Assembly (NCBI RefSeq): GCF_000719555.1
Contig: NZ_JOGX01000001.1
Span: forward strand, 276,137-340,136
Direction: 5' to 3'
DNA from: Streptomyces sp. NRRL F-5727
GTDB lineage: Bacteria; Actinomycetota; Actinomycetes; Streptomycetales; Streptomycetaceae
DNA: 64,000 nt
How positions within the stretch are numbered: the stretch's first letter is position 1; the number at the start of each line of letters is the position of its first letter. Below the pieces are notes generated by a model. It was not told the origin of the DNA. It saw only the letters and a program-made list of their open reading frames with translations, and did not search any database. Of the stretch, positions 9,355-17,163 are shown piece by piece. The position numbers and the translations under genes were made by a program.

Positions 9355-9863
9355 GGCGGGGCGATCTCCTCAGTTCGGCGGAGGACGGCGTCGAGGTCGT
9401 CCCGGGAATTCGGTCTTGCCGTCGCCTACCCGTCGGCACGGAAAGGAGTCCTGGTTCACGGCTCGACTGCGACGAGTCCCGTTCTACGGGACGGGTCTGA
9501 CAACGAGGGCGGAACCGGTTCCGGGGGCCGGAGCCGGTTCGGGGGGCCGGAGCCGGTTCCGGGGGCTGCCCCCGGGCCGGCCGCGGCCCCTGCCGCTTCC
9601 CTCGGGCAGGCGCCCCGAACCTCCGGACAACCGGCAGGGGCGAAACCCTTGGCCGGCCGACGCGGTCTCCCCGTGTCTTCACCGAAGCTCGGACCGACAA
9701 CCCGTTCGGACCAGGCCCGCGGCGGGGGCACACAGCGGAGTCCTCCCAGGTCAGGCCAGGTGGCGAAGCCGTCAGGAAGGGCTGGTGGGTGCCTTGCGGG
9801 CTGGCAGCGCACGATGACCGGCCGTTTCCTGGCAGCACGTCCGCCAGGAGACAGGAGGAACTC
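9355..9863. other. Intergenic region before the lanthipeptide precursor
   Basis: About 510 bases between the divergent zinc-ribbon gene and the precursor. It should hold the promoter of the lanthipeptide operon, but no clear -35/-10 pair was found. It includes a small tandem repeat (listed separately). The last 20 bases carry a strong ribosome binding site, GGAGACAGGAGGAACTC, before the precursor ATG. Confidence 0.5.
9515..9565. repeat. Short tandem repeat, 19-base unit
   Basis: Two and two-thirds copies of CCGGTTCCGGGGGCCGGAG in direct tandem. The second copy differs at one base and the third is cut after 13 bases. The unit contains CCGG palindromes and could fold. The role is unknown. Confidence 0.7.
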
Positions 9864-10088
9864 ATGGCCAAGCAGGGCAAGGCGAGGTCCACCTCGCTGA
9901 ACGAGGTCAAGGCGAGCCTGGACCGGGCCTCCGCCGACGTCGACCGTGTGCTGGGGCTGCAGGGTATGCAGCCCGAGGGAGGTGCTGCCACGCCCGCCGT
10001 CGCAGGTTTCCACAGCACCCAGTCGATCGGCTGCAGCACGTACAGCGTGGCATGCGGCGGTGGCGGCGGCGGAACGGTGCAGATGTGA
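9864..10088 (+). CDS. Class III lanthipeptide precursor peptide
   Basis: A 74-residue peptide. Residues 1-~38 form a charged, helical leader (LNEVKASLDRASADVDRVL) with GLQ at 31-33, resembling the L-x-LQ element used by class III leaders for enzyme recognition. The C-terminal half is the core: S51-TQ-S54-IG-C57 is followed immediately by S58-TY-S61-VA-C64, then six glycines and TVQM. S-x2-S-x2-C is the labionin/lanthionine signature of class III peptides, here present twice in direct contact. The ribosome site AGGAGG is 7 bases from the ATG. A lyase-kinase gene and a cyclase-like gene follow. Ring type and leader cleavage site are inference; the sequence matches no product known to me. Confidence 0.85.
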   Translation: MAKQGKARSTSLNEVKASLDRASADVDRVLGLQGMQPEGGAATPAVAGFHSTQSIGCSTYSVACGGGGGGTVQM

Positions 10089-10107
10089 CCGCGGAAGGAT
10101 CACGAGA

Positions 10108-10137
10108 CCGCCGGGGCCCCTCGCGGGGCCCCGGCGG
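10108..10137 (+). terminator. Attenuator-like hairpin between precursor and synthetase
   Basis: A perfect 13-base-pair GC stem (arms 10108-10120 and 10125-10137) with loop TCGC, starting 19 bases after the precursor stop and ending 10 bases before the synthetase GTG. There is no T-run. In lanthipeptide operons a partial terminator at this position raises precursor over enzyme expression. The stem also covers most of the space where the synthetase ribosome site must lie. Confidence 0.7.
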
Positions 10138-10147
10138 ATGAGCGCCC

Positions 10148-11710
10148 GTGGACCGCCAGGCGGCCCTGGCTGCCCACCACCTCTTCGGCCTCGCCGATCC
10201 CCGGCATTACGAGCCTCTGTCCCGCAGAGCCATCACCCCTGAGTACCGCGACGCGCTGTGCCGGCTGCTGCCGGACGCCTGGGTTCTGGAGCGCGGGGAC
10301 GTCTGGCTGCACGCGCGGAGGGCGCCGGGATCCAGCGGGCGGTCGGCTCCGCCGCCCACCCAGGGCTTCAAGATCCATGTCTCCTCCGCCCCCGTGCACG
10401 CCGTCCGCCTGCTCGAGCTCGTGGTCCCCGTGTGCGTGTCGTACCGCGTCGAGTTCAAGGCCGCCGCAGACCCGGGGATGCTGGCCGTGCTCAACTCGAA
10501 GACACAGCAACGTGGCTTCTCCGGCAAGTTCATGACGCTGTACCCACCCGACGAGCACGTCTTCGCCGAGCTGATCGAGACCCTGTACCAGCGCACGGCC
10601 GACGAAGCCGTCGAGGGGCCGTACATCCTCTCCGACCGCCGCTACCGGGACAGCAGGGTGCTGTTCTACCGGTACGGGGGCTTCCGGCCGCCACGGCGAC
10701 TCAACATCGACGGCACGCAGAGCACGTTTCTGGTGGCGCCTGACGGCTCGTACGTGGCCGACGAACGGCTGCCCCTCTTCCGGCTGCCGCCCTGGGTCCG
10801 CGACCCCTTCGCCGAGGAGCCGGCGGAGCGACCGGCGTCCGCGGCCGCGGCGCGGTCCGGCACGGAATCCGACGGCACACTCCTCCACGACCGCTATCTC
10901 GTCGAGGGCGCCCTCGCCTTCTCCAACGCCGGTGGCGTCTATCACGGCACCGACCGGCTCACCGGGCATCGGGTCGTCGTGAAGGAGGCCCGGCGGCTCA
11001 CCAACTGCTGGCAGAGCGGAGACCGCACGGTCGACGCGGTCGACATGCTGCGCCACGAGTACGAGGTACTGCGCCGGCTGGAGGGCCTGGACTCCGTCCC
11101 CCGGGCGGTGGACCTGTTCCGGGAATGGGAACACACGTTCCTGGTGGAGGAACGGCTGGAGGGTGTCGCTTTCCACGACTTCTGGGCGCGCGACGAGGTC
11201 ATCCTCGCCCCGTACATCCGACGGGAGGGAAGGGTGGACCGGTTCGTGCCCCTGTTCCGGGAGGTCGCCGGCCGCCTGGTCCCCATGGTCGAAGAGGTGC
11301 ACGCCCGCGGTGTGGTCCTCGGCGACCTCTCGCCGAACAACGTCCTGATCGACGCCGACACGCTGCGGATGCGGTTCATCGACTTCGAGAGCGCCGTCCA
11401 CGAGGACGACGAGGCGGCGATGCTGTCCTACGGGACCCGCTGGGGCACGCCCGGCTTCCTTCACCCGGACCGCTCCTCGCGCAGCCGGCTCCTCCCCTGC
11501 GACGACTGGTACGCCGCGGCCATGCTCCTCTACAGCACCGTCGTGCCCGCCACCGCGTTCTTCGGCCTCAACCCCGCGGCGAAGGACCTCTTCCTCGACG
11601 AACTCGTCGCCCTCGGCGTCCCCCCGCAGGTGAGGTCCGTCGTGTCGTATCTGGCCGCCGCCCGGGTCGACGAGGCGAAGAGAGTCCTGGCCGACTGGAA
11701 GGACGGATGA
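10148..11710 (+). CDS. Lanthipeptide synthetase, lyase-kinase part of a class III LanKC, cyclase domain absent
   Basis: A 520-residue protein. Residues 1-~220 match the N-terminal lyase region of LanKC enzymes (e.g. QGFKIHVSS, FKAAADPGMLAVLNSKTQQRG, GPYILSDRRYRDSRVLFYRYGGF). Residues ~245-510 form a Ser/Thr-kinase-like domain with a Gly-rich loop, K279 in VVVKEA, catalytic loop GDLSPNN (D393) and IDFES in place of DFG (D412). It should phosphorylate Ser/Thr of the precursor core and eliminate phosphate to dehydro residues. Canonical LanKC proteins are about 850-900 residues and end in a LanC-like cyclase. Here the chain stops after the kinase, and the cyclase is the next gene, 4 bases downstream in another frame. 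The GTG start has only a weak ribosome site. Confidence 0.85.
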   Translation: MDRQAALAAHHLFGLADPRHYEPLSRRAITPEYRDALCRLLPDAWVLERGDVWLHARRAPGSSGRSAPPPTQGFKIHVSSAPVHAVRLLELVVPVCVSYRVEFKAAADPGMLAVLNSKTQQRGFSGKFMTLYPPDEHVFAELIETLYQRTADEAVEGPYILSDRRYRDSRVLFYRYGGFRPPRRLNIDGTQSTFLVAPDGSYVADERLPLFRLPPWVRDPFAEEPAERPASAAAARSGTESDGTLLHDRYLVEGALAFSNAGGVYHGTDRLTGHRVVVKEARRLTNCWQSGDRTVDAVDMLRHEYEVLRRLEGLDSVPRAVDLFREWEHTFLVEERLEGVAFHDFWARDEVILAPYIRREGRVDRFVPLFREVAGRLVPMVEEVHARGVVLGDLSPNNVLIDADTLRMRFIDFESAVHEDDEAAMLSYGTRWGTPGFLHPDRSSRSRLLPCDDWYAAAMLLYSTVVPATAFFGLNPAAKDLFLDELVALGVPPQVRSVVSYLAAARVDEAKRVLADWKDG

Positions 11711-11714
11711 CGCC

Positions 11715-12899
11715 ATGACGCCCCTGGTGACCGAGAGGCGCGGCTCCGGGGACGGTGTCCCGGCCTGCCCTGAAGCGGAGGTCCGGCGCACCGTCGACGG
11801 GATCGCCGGCCTGCTGCTCCGTACCTTCGACGAGCGGCGCACCGACCGCCTCTGGCCCGCCGACTACACGGTCTTCGCGACCAACCCCCTGAGCGTGGCC
11901 TACGGCGCCTGCGGGCCCGCGCTCCTGCTCGGTTCGAGGATGCGCGGCGGGGCGGCGCCGGCGGCCGGGCTGCCGCCCGAGGTGGCGGCCTGGATGCTGG
12001 GCCGGCCACTGGACAACGACACCTACCCGCCGGGGTTGTACGTCGGCTTGGCCGGCATCGCATGGGCCTTCCACGACCTGGGCTGGGAGGAGCGGGGCGA
12101 GGCCGTGATGACCCTGCTGCGCTCCTCGCCCCTGCTCTACGACGATCCGAGCGTGTTCCTCGGCGTCGCCGGATGGGGACTCGCCTCGCTGCGCTTCCAC
12201 GCGCGGACCGGGCGGCAGCTCCATCTCGACCGTGCCGTGCAGGCGGGCGAGCACCTGCTCAGAACGGCCGAGCGCGAGGGCGACACCTGCTCGTGGCGGT
12301 CGTCTCTCGACGGTCTCGTCCATTACGGGTACGGCTACGGGGCGAGCGGCATCGCCCTCTTCCTCCTCCACCTGCATCTTGCGACCGGTGAGGAGCGCTT
12401 CCGTTCGTACGCCGTACGGGGTCTGGAGTTCGACCTGGGCCGTGCGAGCGAGAGCAGCCTCGGCCTGCAGTGGCAGCGGGTCGAGGGCGACCCCGTGGTG
12501 TACCCGTACTGGATCCACGGAGGCGCGGGGGTCGGCAGTGTGCTGGTCCGGTTCCACCAGCTGCTCGGCGACGAGCGGTACGGCGAACTCGCCCGGCGGG
12601 TGGCTGACGACACCTTCGTCACGTACTCCTACGCGCCCGGTCTGTTCGAGGGCCTGGCGGGGATCGGCGAGTTCATGCTGGACATGTACCGCTGCACCGG
12701 TGACGAGGTGTACCGGGACAGGGCCAGTGCCATCGCCAGGACCGTCCTGTGGTTCCGGGTCGAGGAGGAGGGCGGGATCGCGTTCCCTGGCCGTTGGCTG
12801 AACCGAATCGCCCACGACTACGCGACCGGCTCGGCGGGCATCGGCATGTTCCTGTCCCGGCTGGTCGCCCCCGGCGAACGCGCCTTCGTGGATCTGTGA
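11715..12899 (+). CDS. LanC-like cyclase protein lacking zinc ligands, split partner of the lyase-kinase
   Basis: A 394-residue alpha-toroid protein of the lanthionine synthetase C family. Repeated glycine-rich turns are visible: GLYVGLAGIAWAF, FLGVAGWGLASL, YGYGASGIALFLL, HGGAGVGSVL, FEGLAGIGEFML, TGSAGIGMFL. Where class I/II cyclases have zinc-binding WCYG and CHG motifs, this protein reads YWIHGGAG and YATGSAG, so the Cys-Cys-His ligands are missing, as in class III cyclase domains. The ATG is 4 bases after the upstream TGA, consistent with coupled translation. It presumably closes, or assists closing, the rings of the adjacent precursor. No transporter or protease gene follows. Confidence 0.82.
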   Translation: MTPLVTERRGSGDGVPACPEAEVRRTVDGIAGLLLRTFDERRTDRLWPADYTVFATNPLSVAYGACGPALLLGSRMRGGAAPAAGLPPEVAAWMLGRPLDNDTYPPGLYVGLAGIAWAFHDLGWEERGEAVMTLLRSSPLLYDDPSVFLGVAGWGLASLRFHARTGRQLHLDRAVQAGEHLLRTAEREGDTCSWRSSLDGLVHYGYGYGASGIALFLLHLHLATGEERFRSYAVRGLEFDLGRASESSLGLQWQRVEGDPVVYPYWIHGGAGVGSVLVRFHQLLGDERYGELARRVADDTFVTYSYAPGLFEGLAGIGEFMLDMYRCTGDEVYRDRASAIARTVLWFRVEEEGGIAFPGRWLNRIAHDYATGSAGIGMFLSRLVAPGERAFVDL

Positions 12900-13711
12900 G
12901 GGCGCGGCGGGCGCCGCGGAGGCCCGCCGAACCCCGCGACCATGGCACGCCTCGACAGCCTCGGTGGTAGCAGGGGCGACTCCTCCCCGGCCCGGCCGCT
13001 GTCGGGCCGCGTGCCCCCGGCCGGCCGGCACCCGCGGTGCGCTCGGTCCTGAACCACGTGTCGTGGCCGGGGACATGGGGTCGATGACCTCGACCCGGCC
13101 GGAGCGGGCGCCGTTCGCGGTCCACCTCATGCGGAGCGTGGCGAAGGCGTATCCGCTGTCCAGGTGGCAGTGCTCCGGCTCGTCCTTCTGCGGCGGGGCC
13201 GGCACCCGGCCGTACGCGACGTGGGCCGGCGTCGGCGAGACCACGGAGACCTGACGGGGATCGACGCTGGTCCCTACCGCGAGCTCACGCCGGGCTCCGG
13301 GGCTCGGGCAGTGTCCGGCCTCGTCCGGGGAGCGCTCCCGGCAGGCATGGAGCGTCCGAGATGTCGGAGTCAGTGATCGACACGGGCCGTCTCCGTGACG
13401 GCCGGGGAGGGACGCTGCCGCCCAGCTGTGGGCGACGAGCACGCCGGCGCCGGCGAAGGGGAACGGCGCCAGGGGAAGTCAGCGCTCTGTGAGCCGGTGC
13501 GAAGTCGCGACACCCGCAGCAGCTCCGTCGGCGTTTCGGCCAACCCCCCTTCTCCGCAATCCTGTTGCGGGAAGCGGGTCGATGCATTCTCCACACTCCT
13601 CCGCCCGCACCATCCCGGGGTTCGACGCTCGACCGAAATACACACGTTCGATACTCCGGCTGGCTCGTTGAGCCTCGCGAACCCACCCCGCCCACGAGAC
13701 AGGGGGACAGC
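12900..13711. other. Region without an intact gene
   Basis: About 810 bases after the cyclase gene. On the minus strand, a frame from about 13290 to 13040 has a balanced amino-acid composition (VSPTPAHVAYGRV, EPEHCHLDSGYAFATLRMRW, RVEVIDPMSP), unlike the Arg/Pro/Ala shadows around it. It lacks a convincing start and runs on antisense to the cyclase, so it may be the degraded piece of a gene. From 13500 to 13700 the sequence is less GC-rich and may hold a promoter for the downstream genes. Nothing else was recognised. Confidence 0.35.
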
Positions 13712-13947
13712 TTGACCGTGGACAGCACCACACAGGCGAGCGAAGGCGAGGGCGGAGGCGCCGCCTCCTCGCGCCCGGAGGTGCCTTCTGGGTCGTCACC
13801 GAGATCGCCGGCCGCCGCACGACCACCGACCCGGCCCTCCTCGGACTCGGCATCTCGCCGGCGGAGGCCGGACTCCTCACGACCGGCTGGTCCGTCGTAC
13901 GGACCGCCGACCTCGGCGTCCTGCGCTGCCACGCCCTGCGCCCCTAA
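13712..13947 (+). pseudogene. Internally deleted remnant of an unidentified gene
   Basis: A TTG at 13712 follows AGGGGGACAG and opens with a plausible N-terminus (MTVDSTTQASEGEGG). About 15 codons later the frame becomes Ser/Pro/Arg noise. The neighbouring frame then carries a convincing C-terminus (LLAPGGAFWVVTEIAG ... GISPAEAGLLTTGW ... LRCHALRP) ending in TAA at 13945-13947. The two parts look like the beginning and end of one gene joined by an internal deletion that shifted the frame. The LLAPGG-FWV pattern recalls the late strands of SAM-dependent methyltransferases, but the family is not certain. The gap to the next start is 32 bases. Confidence 0.4.
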
Positions 13948-13979
13948 TCACCCGCCCCGCGAACGGAAGGAAGTACCCC

Positions 13980-14714
13980 GTGCTGGACGTCGAGAAGCAC
14001 ATCGGCGAGATCTGGACCCTCTACGGCCGTCATCAGCTCGGCCGCTCGTTCGACCTGCCGGAGCTGGACGACTGGGCCTGGGACATCCCGCAGGCCGGGC
14101 CCGGCATCGATGTACTCGGCGATGTCGCCGGCCTGCGCGTTCTCGACCTGGGAGCCGGAGTCGGCCGGCACGCCGCACACCTGGCCGCCCGCGGCGCCGC
14201 CGTCACCGCCGTCGACGCCTCCCCCACCCAGCACCAGCGCGCCCTCGCCCGCTACCCCGACACGCCCGGCCTGCGCCTCGTGTGCGCGGACGCGGTCGAC
14301 CACCTGCGGGAGGCCGACCCCTACGACCTGGTCTACTCCGTCAGCGGCGTCCCCTTCATCGATCCGCACCGCCTCCTGCCCTCGCTGGCCGACGGCCTCA
14401 CGCCCGGCGGCCGGCTCGTGTTCAGCGCCCTGCACACCAACTCCCACGGCGACGGCCCCTCCGACACCGTCACCGCCCGCCCCGAGACCCAGCGGCTCCC
14501 CGGCACAAGCACGGAGCACCGGATGCACATGTGGGTCCTCGAGCCACGGTTGTGGGAGGAGCTCCTCGTCGACCACGGCCTCATCATGGAGACCGTCGCG
14601 ACGATCGACTCCCCGCAGGCCGACCGTCCGCTGTCGTACCGGCTGTACGCGGCACGCCGCCCGGGTCGACGGATCGGCGGTGCTCGCGTACCGCAGGGAG
14701 GTCGCAGCGCGTGA
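13980..14714 (+). CDS. Class I SAM-dependent methyltransferase
   Basis: A 244-residue protein with a Rossmann methyltransferase core. Motif I is VLDLGAGVGRHA (near residue 60), an acidic strand-2 end is VTAVDASP, LVCADAVDHL is the adenine-binding region, and LTPGGRLVFSALH is the post-motif strand. GGAAGG lies 9 bases before the GTG start. It is cytoplasmic and its acceptor substrate cannot be deduced. It follows the remnant at 13712 and lies about 1.1 kb beyond the lanthipeptide cyclase on the same strand, so a tailoring role is possible but unsupported. Confidence 0.8.
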   Translation: MLDVEKHIGEIWTLYGRHQLGRSFDLPELDDWAWDIPQAGPGIDVLGDVAGLRVLDLGAGVGRHAAHLAARGAAVTAVDASPTQHQRALARYPDTPGLRLVCADAVDHLREADPYDLVYSVSGVPFIDPHRLLPSLADGLTPGGRLVFSALHTNSHGDGPSDTVTARPETQRLPGTSTEHRMHMWVLEPRLWEELLVDHGLIMETVATIDSPQADRPLSYRLYAARRPGRRIGGARVPQGGRSA

Positions 14715-14778
14715 TGGTGGGCGGCGGCCGCCGCCCACGACGGCTTCGCGGAGCTGCTCGCCGAGCGGGCCCGCGGAG

Positions 14779-15609
14779 TCAGCTGTCCTTGGGTGGTGCG
14801 TCCTCGTAGGGGTTGCGTGGCGGGGCCACAGGCTTGAGGGCTCCGGCGTCCATGATCGGGACGGGGTGCTCGGCGGTGACGTCAGCGGCCCGCCAGACAC
14901 CGGTGACCTCGACCCAGGTGTCGTTGCCCGGTGCCTTCACGCCGTGGATCTCCACGCGCAACGTCCTCGCGTCACCGGCGCAGCAGTTGAGCTTCAGGCG
15001 GTTGAGGTACCAGGTGTCCGGGCTCTTGCCGGCGGTGACGAATCCGAGCAGCCGGATCTTGCGGCCGCGCAGGCTCATCGAGTCGTACACGGAGCGTCCG
15101 ATGAACTCCTCCAGAGCCATCGGGGTGGTCGGCGCGTCGGCCAGTTCCTCGTAGGCGGTCTGCTCGACGCGCGCCGCCGCGCCGTCCCGCGAGGCCGTGT
15201 AGGAGCCGAGCGCCGGCGGGGCGACGAAGAGGAGGGTGAGGGCAGGTACGGCGAGGAGCCAGGCGACGCGCGTGGCACCGCCGTGGTCGTGCCCGTGCCC
15301 GTCGTGCCCCGCGGTGTGGTCGTCCGCGGGATCGTGCCAGTGTCGGCGGCCTGAGGCGTCACGCCGCAGAACCGGCTGTCGCAGGCGTCGCGCCGCTTCG
15401 GCACCGATACCCGCGAGGCCGAGGAGGACCAGCAGGATGCCGGAGGCGACGAGGTAGGGCCGCAGCCCTTCCTTCACGTACCGGAGGTACATGTCGCTGC
15501 CGACGGTGGCGCGCAGCAGGCTCGCACCGGTCAGCACCAGCAGGAGGGGCAGGGCGAGTTCGCCCAGCGGGCGCGGTTGTCGCGCGCGGGTGGGGGGAAG
15601 TCCGGTCAC
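14779..15609 (-). CDS. TIGR03943 family membrane protein
   Basis: A 276-residue protein with two to three N-terminal hydrophobic helices, a His-rich cytoplasmic or linker segment (HWHDPADDHTAGHDGHGHDHGG) and a C-terminal soluble part. That part has LRGRKIRLLGFVTAG and RLKLNCCAGDARTLRVEI, typical of TIGR03943/YcgQ proteins. The GTG at 15609 overlaps the TGA of the upstream permease (GTGA), so translation is coupled. Permease/TIGR03943 pairs are common and have been connected with metal homeostasis in other bacteria; the His-rich stretch agrees with metal binding. Biochemical function remains undefined. Confidence 0.78.
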   Translation of the reverse strand: MTGLPPTRARQPRPLGELALPLLLVLTGASLLRATVGSDMYLRYVKEGLRPYLVASGILLVLLGLAGIGAEAARRLRQPVLRRDASGRRHWHDPADDHTAGHDGHGHDHGGATRVAWLLAVPALTLLFVAPPALGSYTASRDGAAARVEQTAYEELADAPTTPMALEEFIGRSVYDSMSLRGRKIRLLGFVTAGKSPDTWYLNRLKLNCCAGDARTLRVEIHGVKAPGNDTWVEVTGVWRAADVTAEHPVPIMDAGALKPVAPPRNPYEDAPPKDS

Positions 15610-16643
15610 AGGAGTACGCCTCCGACGAGTACGCAGCACAGGACGGCCACGACGAACGTGCCGGCGCAGAAGCGCCACGCGAACGCCCGCCCGAAGGCCC
15701 CCGACTGCAGGGCGATCAGCTTCATGTCGACCATGGGCCCGACGACCATGAACGCGAGGCGGGCGGTGGGCGAGAAGCCGGTGAACGAGGCCGCGACGAA
15801 GGCGTCCGCCTCCGAGCACACCGACAGGAGCACGGCGAGCGTCGCCGCCACGAGGACGCCCAGCCACGGCGAATCGGAGAACGCCTCCAGGACGGAGGGC
15901 GGTACGAGGACGTTGAAGGTCGCCGCGGCCATGGCGCCGACCACGAGGAATCCGCCCGCGTGCAGGAAGTCGTGCTGCAGCCCACGCCGGAACGCACCCC
16001 ATCGGCCCGCGCCCGGCGCCTGCTCCGCGTGCCCCGTCGGCAGCCGCAGCCACTCCTCGCGCCCCAGCCTGATCCAGAGCCAGCCCATGACGACCGCGGT
16101 GACCAGCGAGGCGGCCAGACGCGCGGCCACCATCTCCGGACTGCCGGGGAACGCGATGGCCGTCGAGACGAGCACCACCGGGTTGACCGCGGGTGCGGCG
16201 AGCAGGAAGGTCAGGGCCGCCGCGGGGGCCACGCCCCGCCGCATCAGGCTGCTCGCGACCGGCACCGAGGCGCACTCACACCCCGGCAGCACGACCCCGG
16301 CGGCACCGGCGACCGGCACCGCGAGCACCGGGTTGCGGGGCAGCGCCTTGGCGAAGACCCGGGCGGGGACGAAGGCTCCGATGGCCGCCGAGACGACGGT
16401 ACCGAGAAGCAGAAACGGCACGCCCTGGACGACGATGGCGACGAGCAACGTACGCCAGGCCCCGAACGCCGCGAGGTCGAACAGCCGCTCCAGCCACGGC
16501 CCGGCGAGCACCGCGACCACCACGGCCCAGACCAGCACGGAACCGACCGTGCCGTTCCGCCTGAGCGGCTTCTCCGCGCCGATACCGCCGCCCGGAGGCC
16601 CGAGGTGCTGTGGTGGTGATGCCGTCGCCGAGACCTCGGCCAT
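15606..16643 (-). CDS. Permease of the DUF318 / ArsP-like family
   Basis: A 345-residue integral membrane protein with about eight to ten membrane helices. The conserved GCECASVPVASSLMRRG near the middle and CSEADAFVAASF near the end are the two symmetry-related signature loops of DUF318 permeases. It is cotranscribed and translationally coupled with the TIGR03943 gene downstream, the standard two-gene arrangement. Substrate is unknown; ArsP relatives export organoarsenicals, whereas pairs like this one have been linked to divalent metals. The ATG at 16643 gives the normal cytoplasmic N-terminus. Confidence 0.82.
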   Translation of the reverse strand: MAEVSATASPPQHLGPPGGGIGAEKPLRRNGTVGSVLVWAVVVAVLAGPWLERLFDLAAFGAWRTLLVAIVVQGVPFLLLGTVVSAAIGAFVPARVFAKALPRNPVLAVPVAGAAGVVLPGCECASVPVASSLMRRGVAPAAALTFLLAAPAVNPVVLVSTAIAFPGSPEMVAARLAASLVTAVVMGWLWIRLGREEWLRLPTGHAEQAPGAGRWGAFRRGLQHDFLHAGGFLVVGAMAAATFNVLVPPSVLEAFSDSPWLGVLVAATLAVLLSVCSEADAFVAASFTGFSPTARLAFMVVGPMVDMKLIALQSGAFGRAFAWRFCAGTFVVAVLCCVLVGGVLL

Positions 16644-16840
16644 GCCGCGCCCCCTCGCTCTGGTCCGCCGTGTTCGGCGGAACGGTCGAGCCCGTTCCGG
16701 AGGTCACCCGGCACGGGCGGGCACACCATAGCCGACGATAACCATGTTCATCTACGCCGGCTTCAGGCCGCCCCCCCATGGTCGCGGGCAGGCGCACGCC
16801 GGCTTCCCAACGGGCGCGAGCCGACCTCTGGACCACCCAT

Positions 16841-16855
16841 TGAAAATGGATGCCA
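16841..16855 (-). promoter_or_regulatory. Possible Zur-type operator upstream of the permease pair
   Basis: TGAAAATGGATGCCA begins with the TGAAAAT half-site of the streptomycete Zur box (TGAAAATnATTTTCA); the second half matches only partly. It lies in an unusually AT-rich patch about 200 bases upstream of the permease start. A second imperfect palindrome, GATAACCATGTTCATC, is at 16737-16752. Regulation by zinc is inference from these motifs and the gene pair. Confidence 0.3.
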
Positions 16856-16972
16856 TGAGCGTTTAGGGTCGCTCTCGTCCGCGTGCGGATCCCGCGGGCC
16901 CGCGAGGGGGACCGCGGGACCGCACGCGGACGTCCGAGGTACCCAGGTGGCACACGAAGACCAGCTCGCAAC

Positions 16973-17008
16973 GGGTGCGCGGAGGGGGATCGCCCCCTCC
17001 GCGCACCC
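16973..17008 (-). terminator. Perfect 16-bp hairpin, terminator
   Basis: Arms 16973-16988 and 16993-17008 pair perfectly around the loop ATCG. The hairpin lies 22 bases beyond the stop codon of the leftward gene remnant at 17030, so it looks like that gene's original terminator. Confidence 0.7.
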
Positions 17009-17029
17009 GCGCCCGGTTCGGTCATGGCT

Positions 17030-17143
17030 TCATCGCAGGCCGTACGCCCGGATGATCTCGTTCTTCACGCTGTAGCCGCTGTCCGTCGCGGCGCTCGCCC
17101 GGAGCCACGTCGAGGACGGCGCGGTAGGGCGGGTGGCCCGCCG
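17030..17143 (-). pseudogene. C-terminal tail of a lost leftward gene
   Basis: Read leftward, the last ~37 codons give a protein-like end with TDSGYSVKNEIIRAYGLR before TGA, unlike the Arg/Pro-rich shadow frames nearby, and a perfect terminator hairpin follows. No start or upstream part of the gene exists: further right, the same frame is antisense to other coding sequence. The family was not recognised. Together with the rightward tail starting at 17164 it marks a rearrangement scar. Confidence 0.4.
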
Positions 17144-17163
17144 GTACCTCCACCCACTGCACC

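Noticed and set aside
9814..9897. 28-codon ATG frame upstream of the precursor
   Set aside because: No ribosome site, overlaps the precursor's start and encodes an Arg/Pro shadow peptide.
9864..12899. Class V or class IV lanthipeptide system
   Set aside because: Class V uses a HopA1-type lyase and separate kinase-like protein; class IV cyclases keep zinc ligands. Here lyase and kinase are fused and the cyclase-like protein lacks ligands, which fits class III best.
13565..14809. Rightward 414-codon frame across the remnant and methyltransferase
   Set aside because: Proline/serine/arginine noise after the first few codons; the methyltransferase frame carries all SAM-binding motifs.
15610..16275. 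N-terminal extension of the TIGR03943 protein to ~498 residues
   Set aside because: The extension is antiphase to the permease gene and is Arg/Gly noise; the GTG at 15609 overlaps the permease stop and starts directly before the family's first membrane helix.
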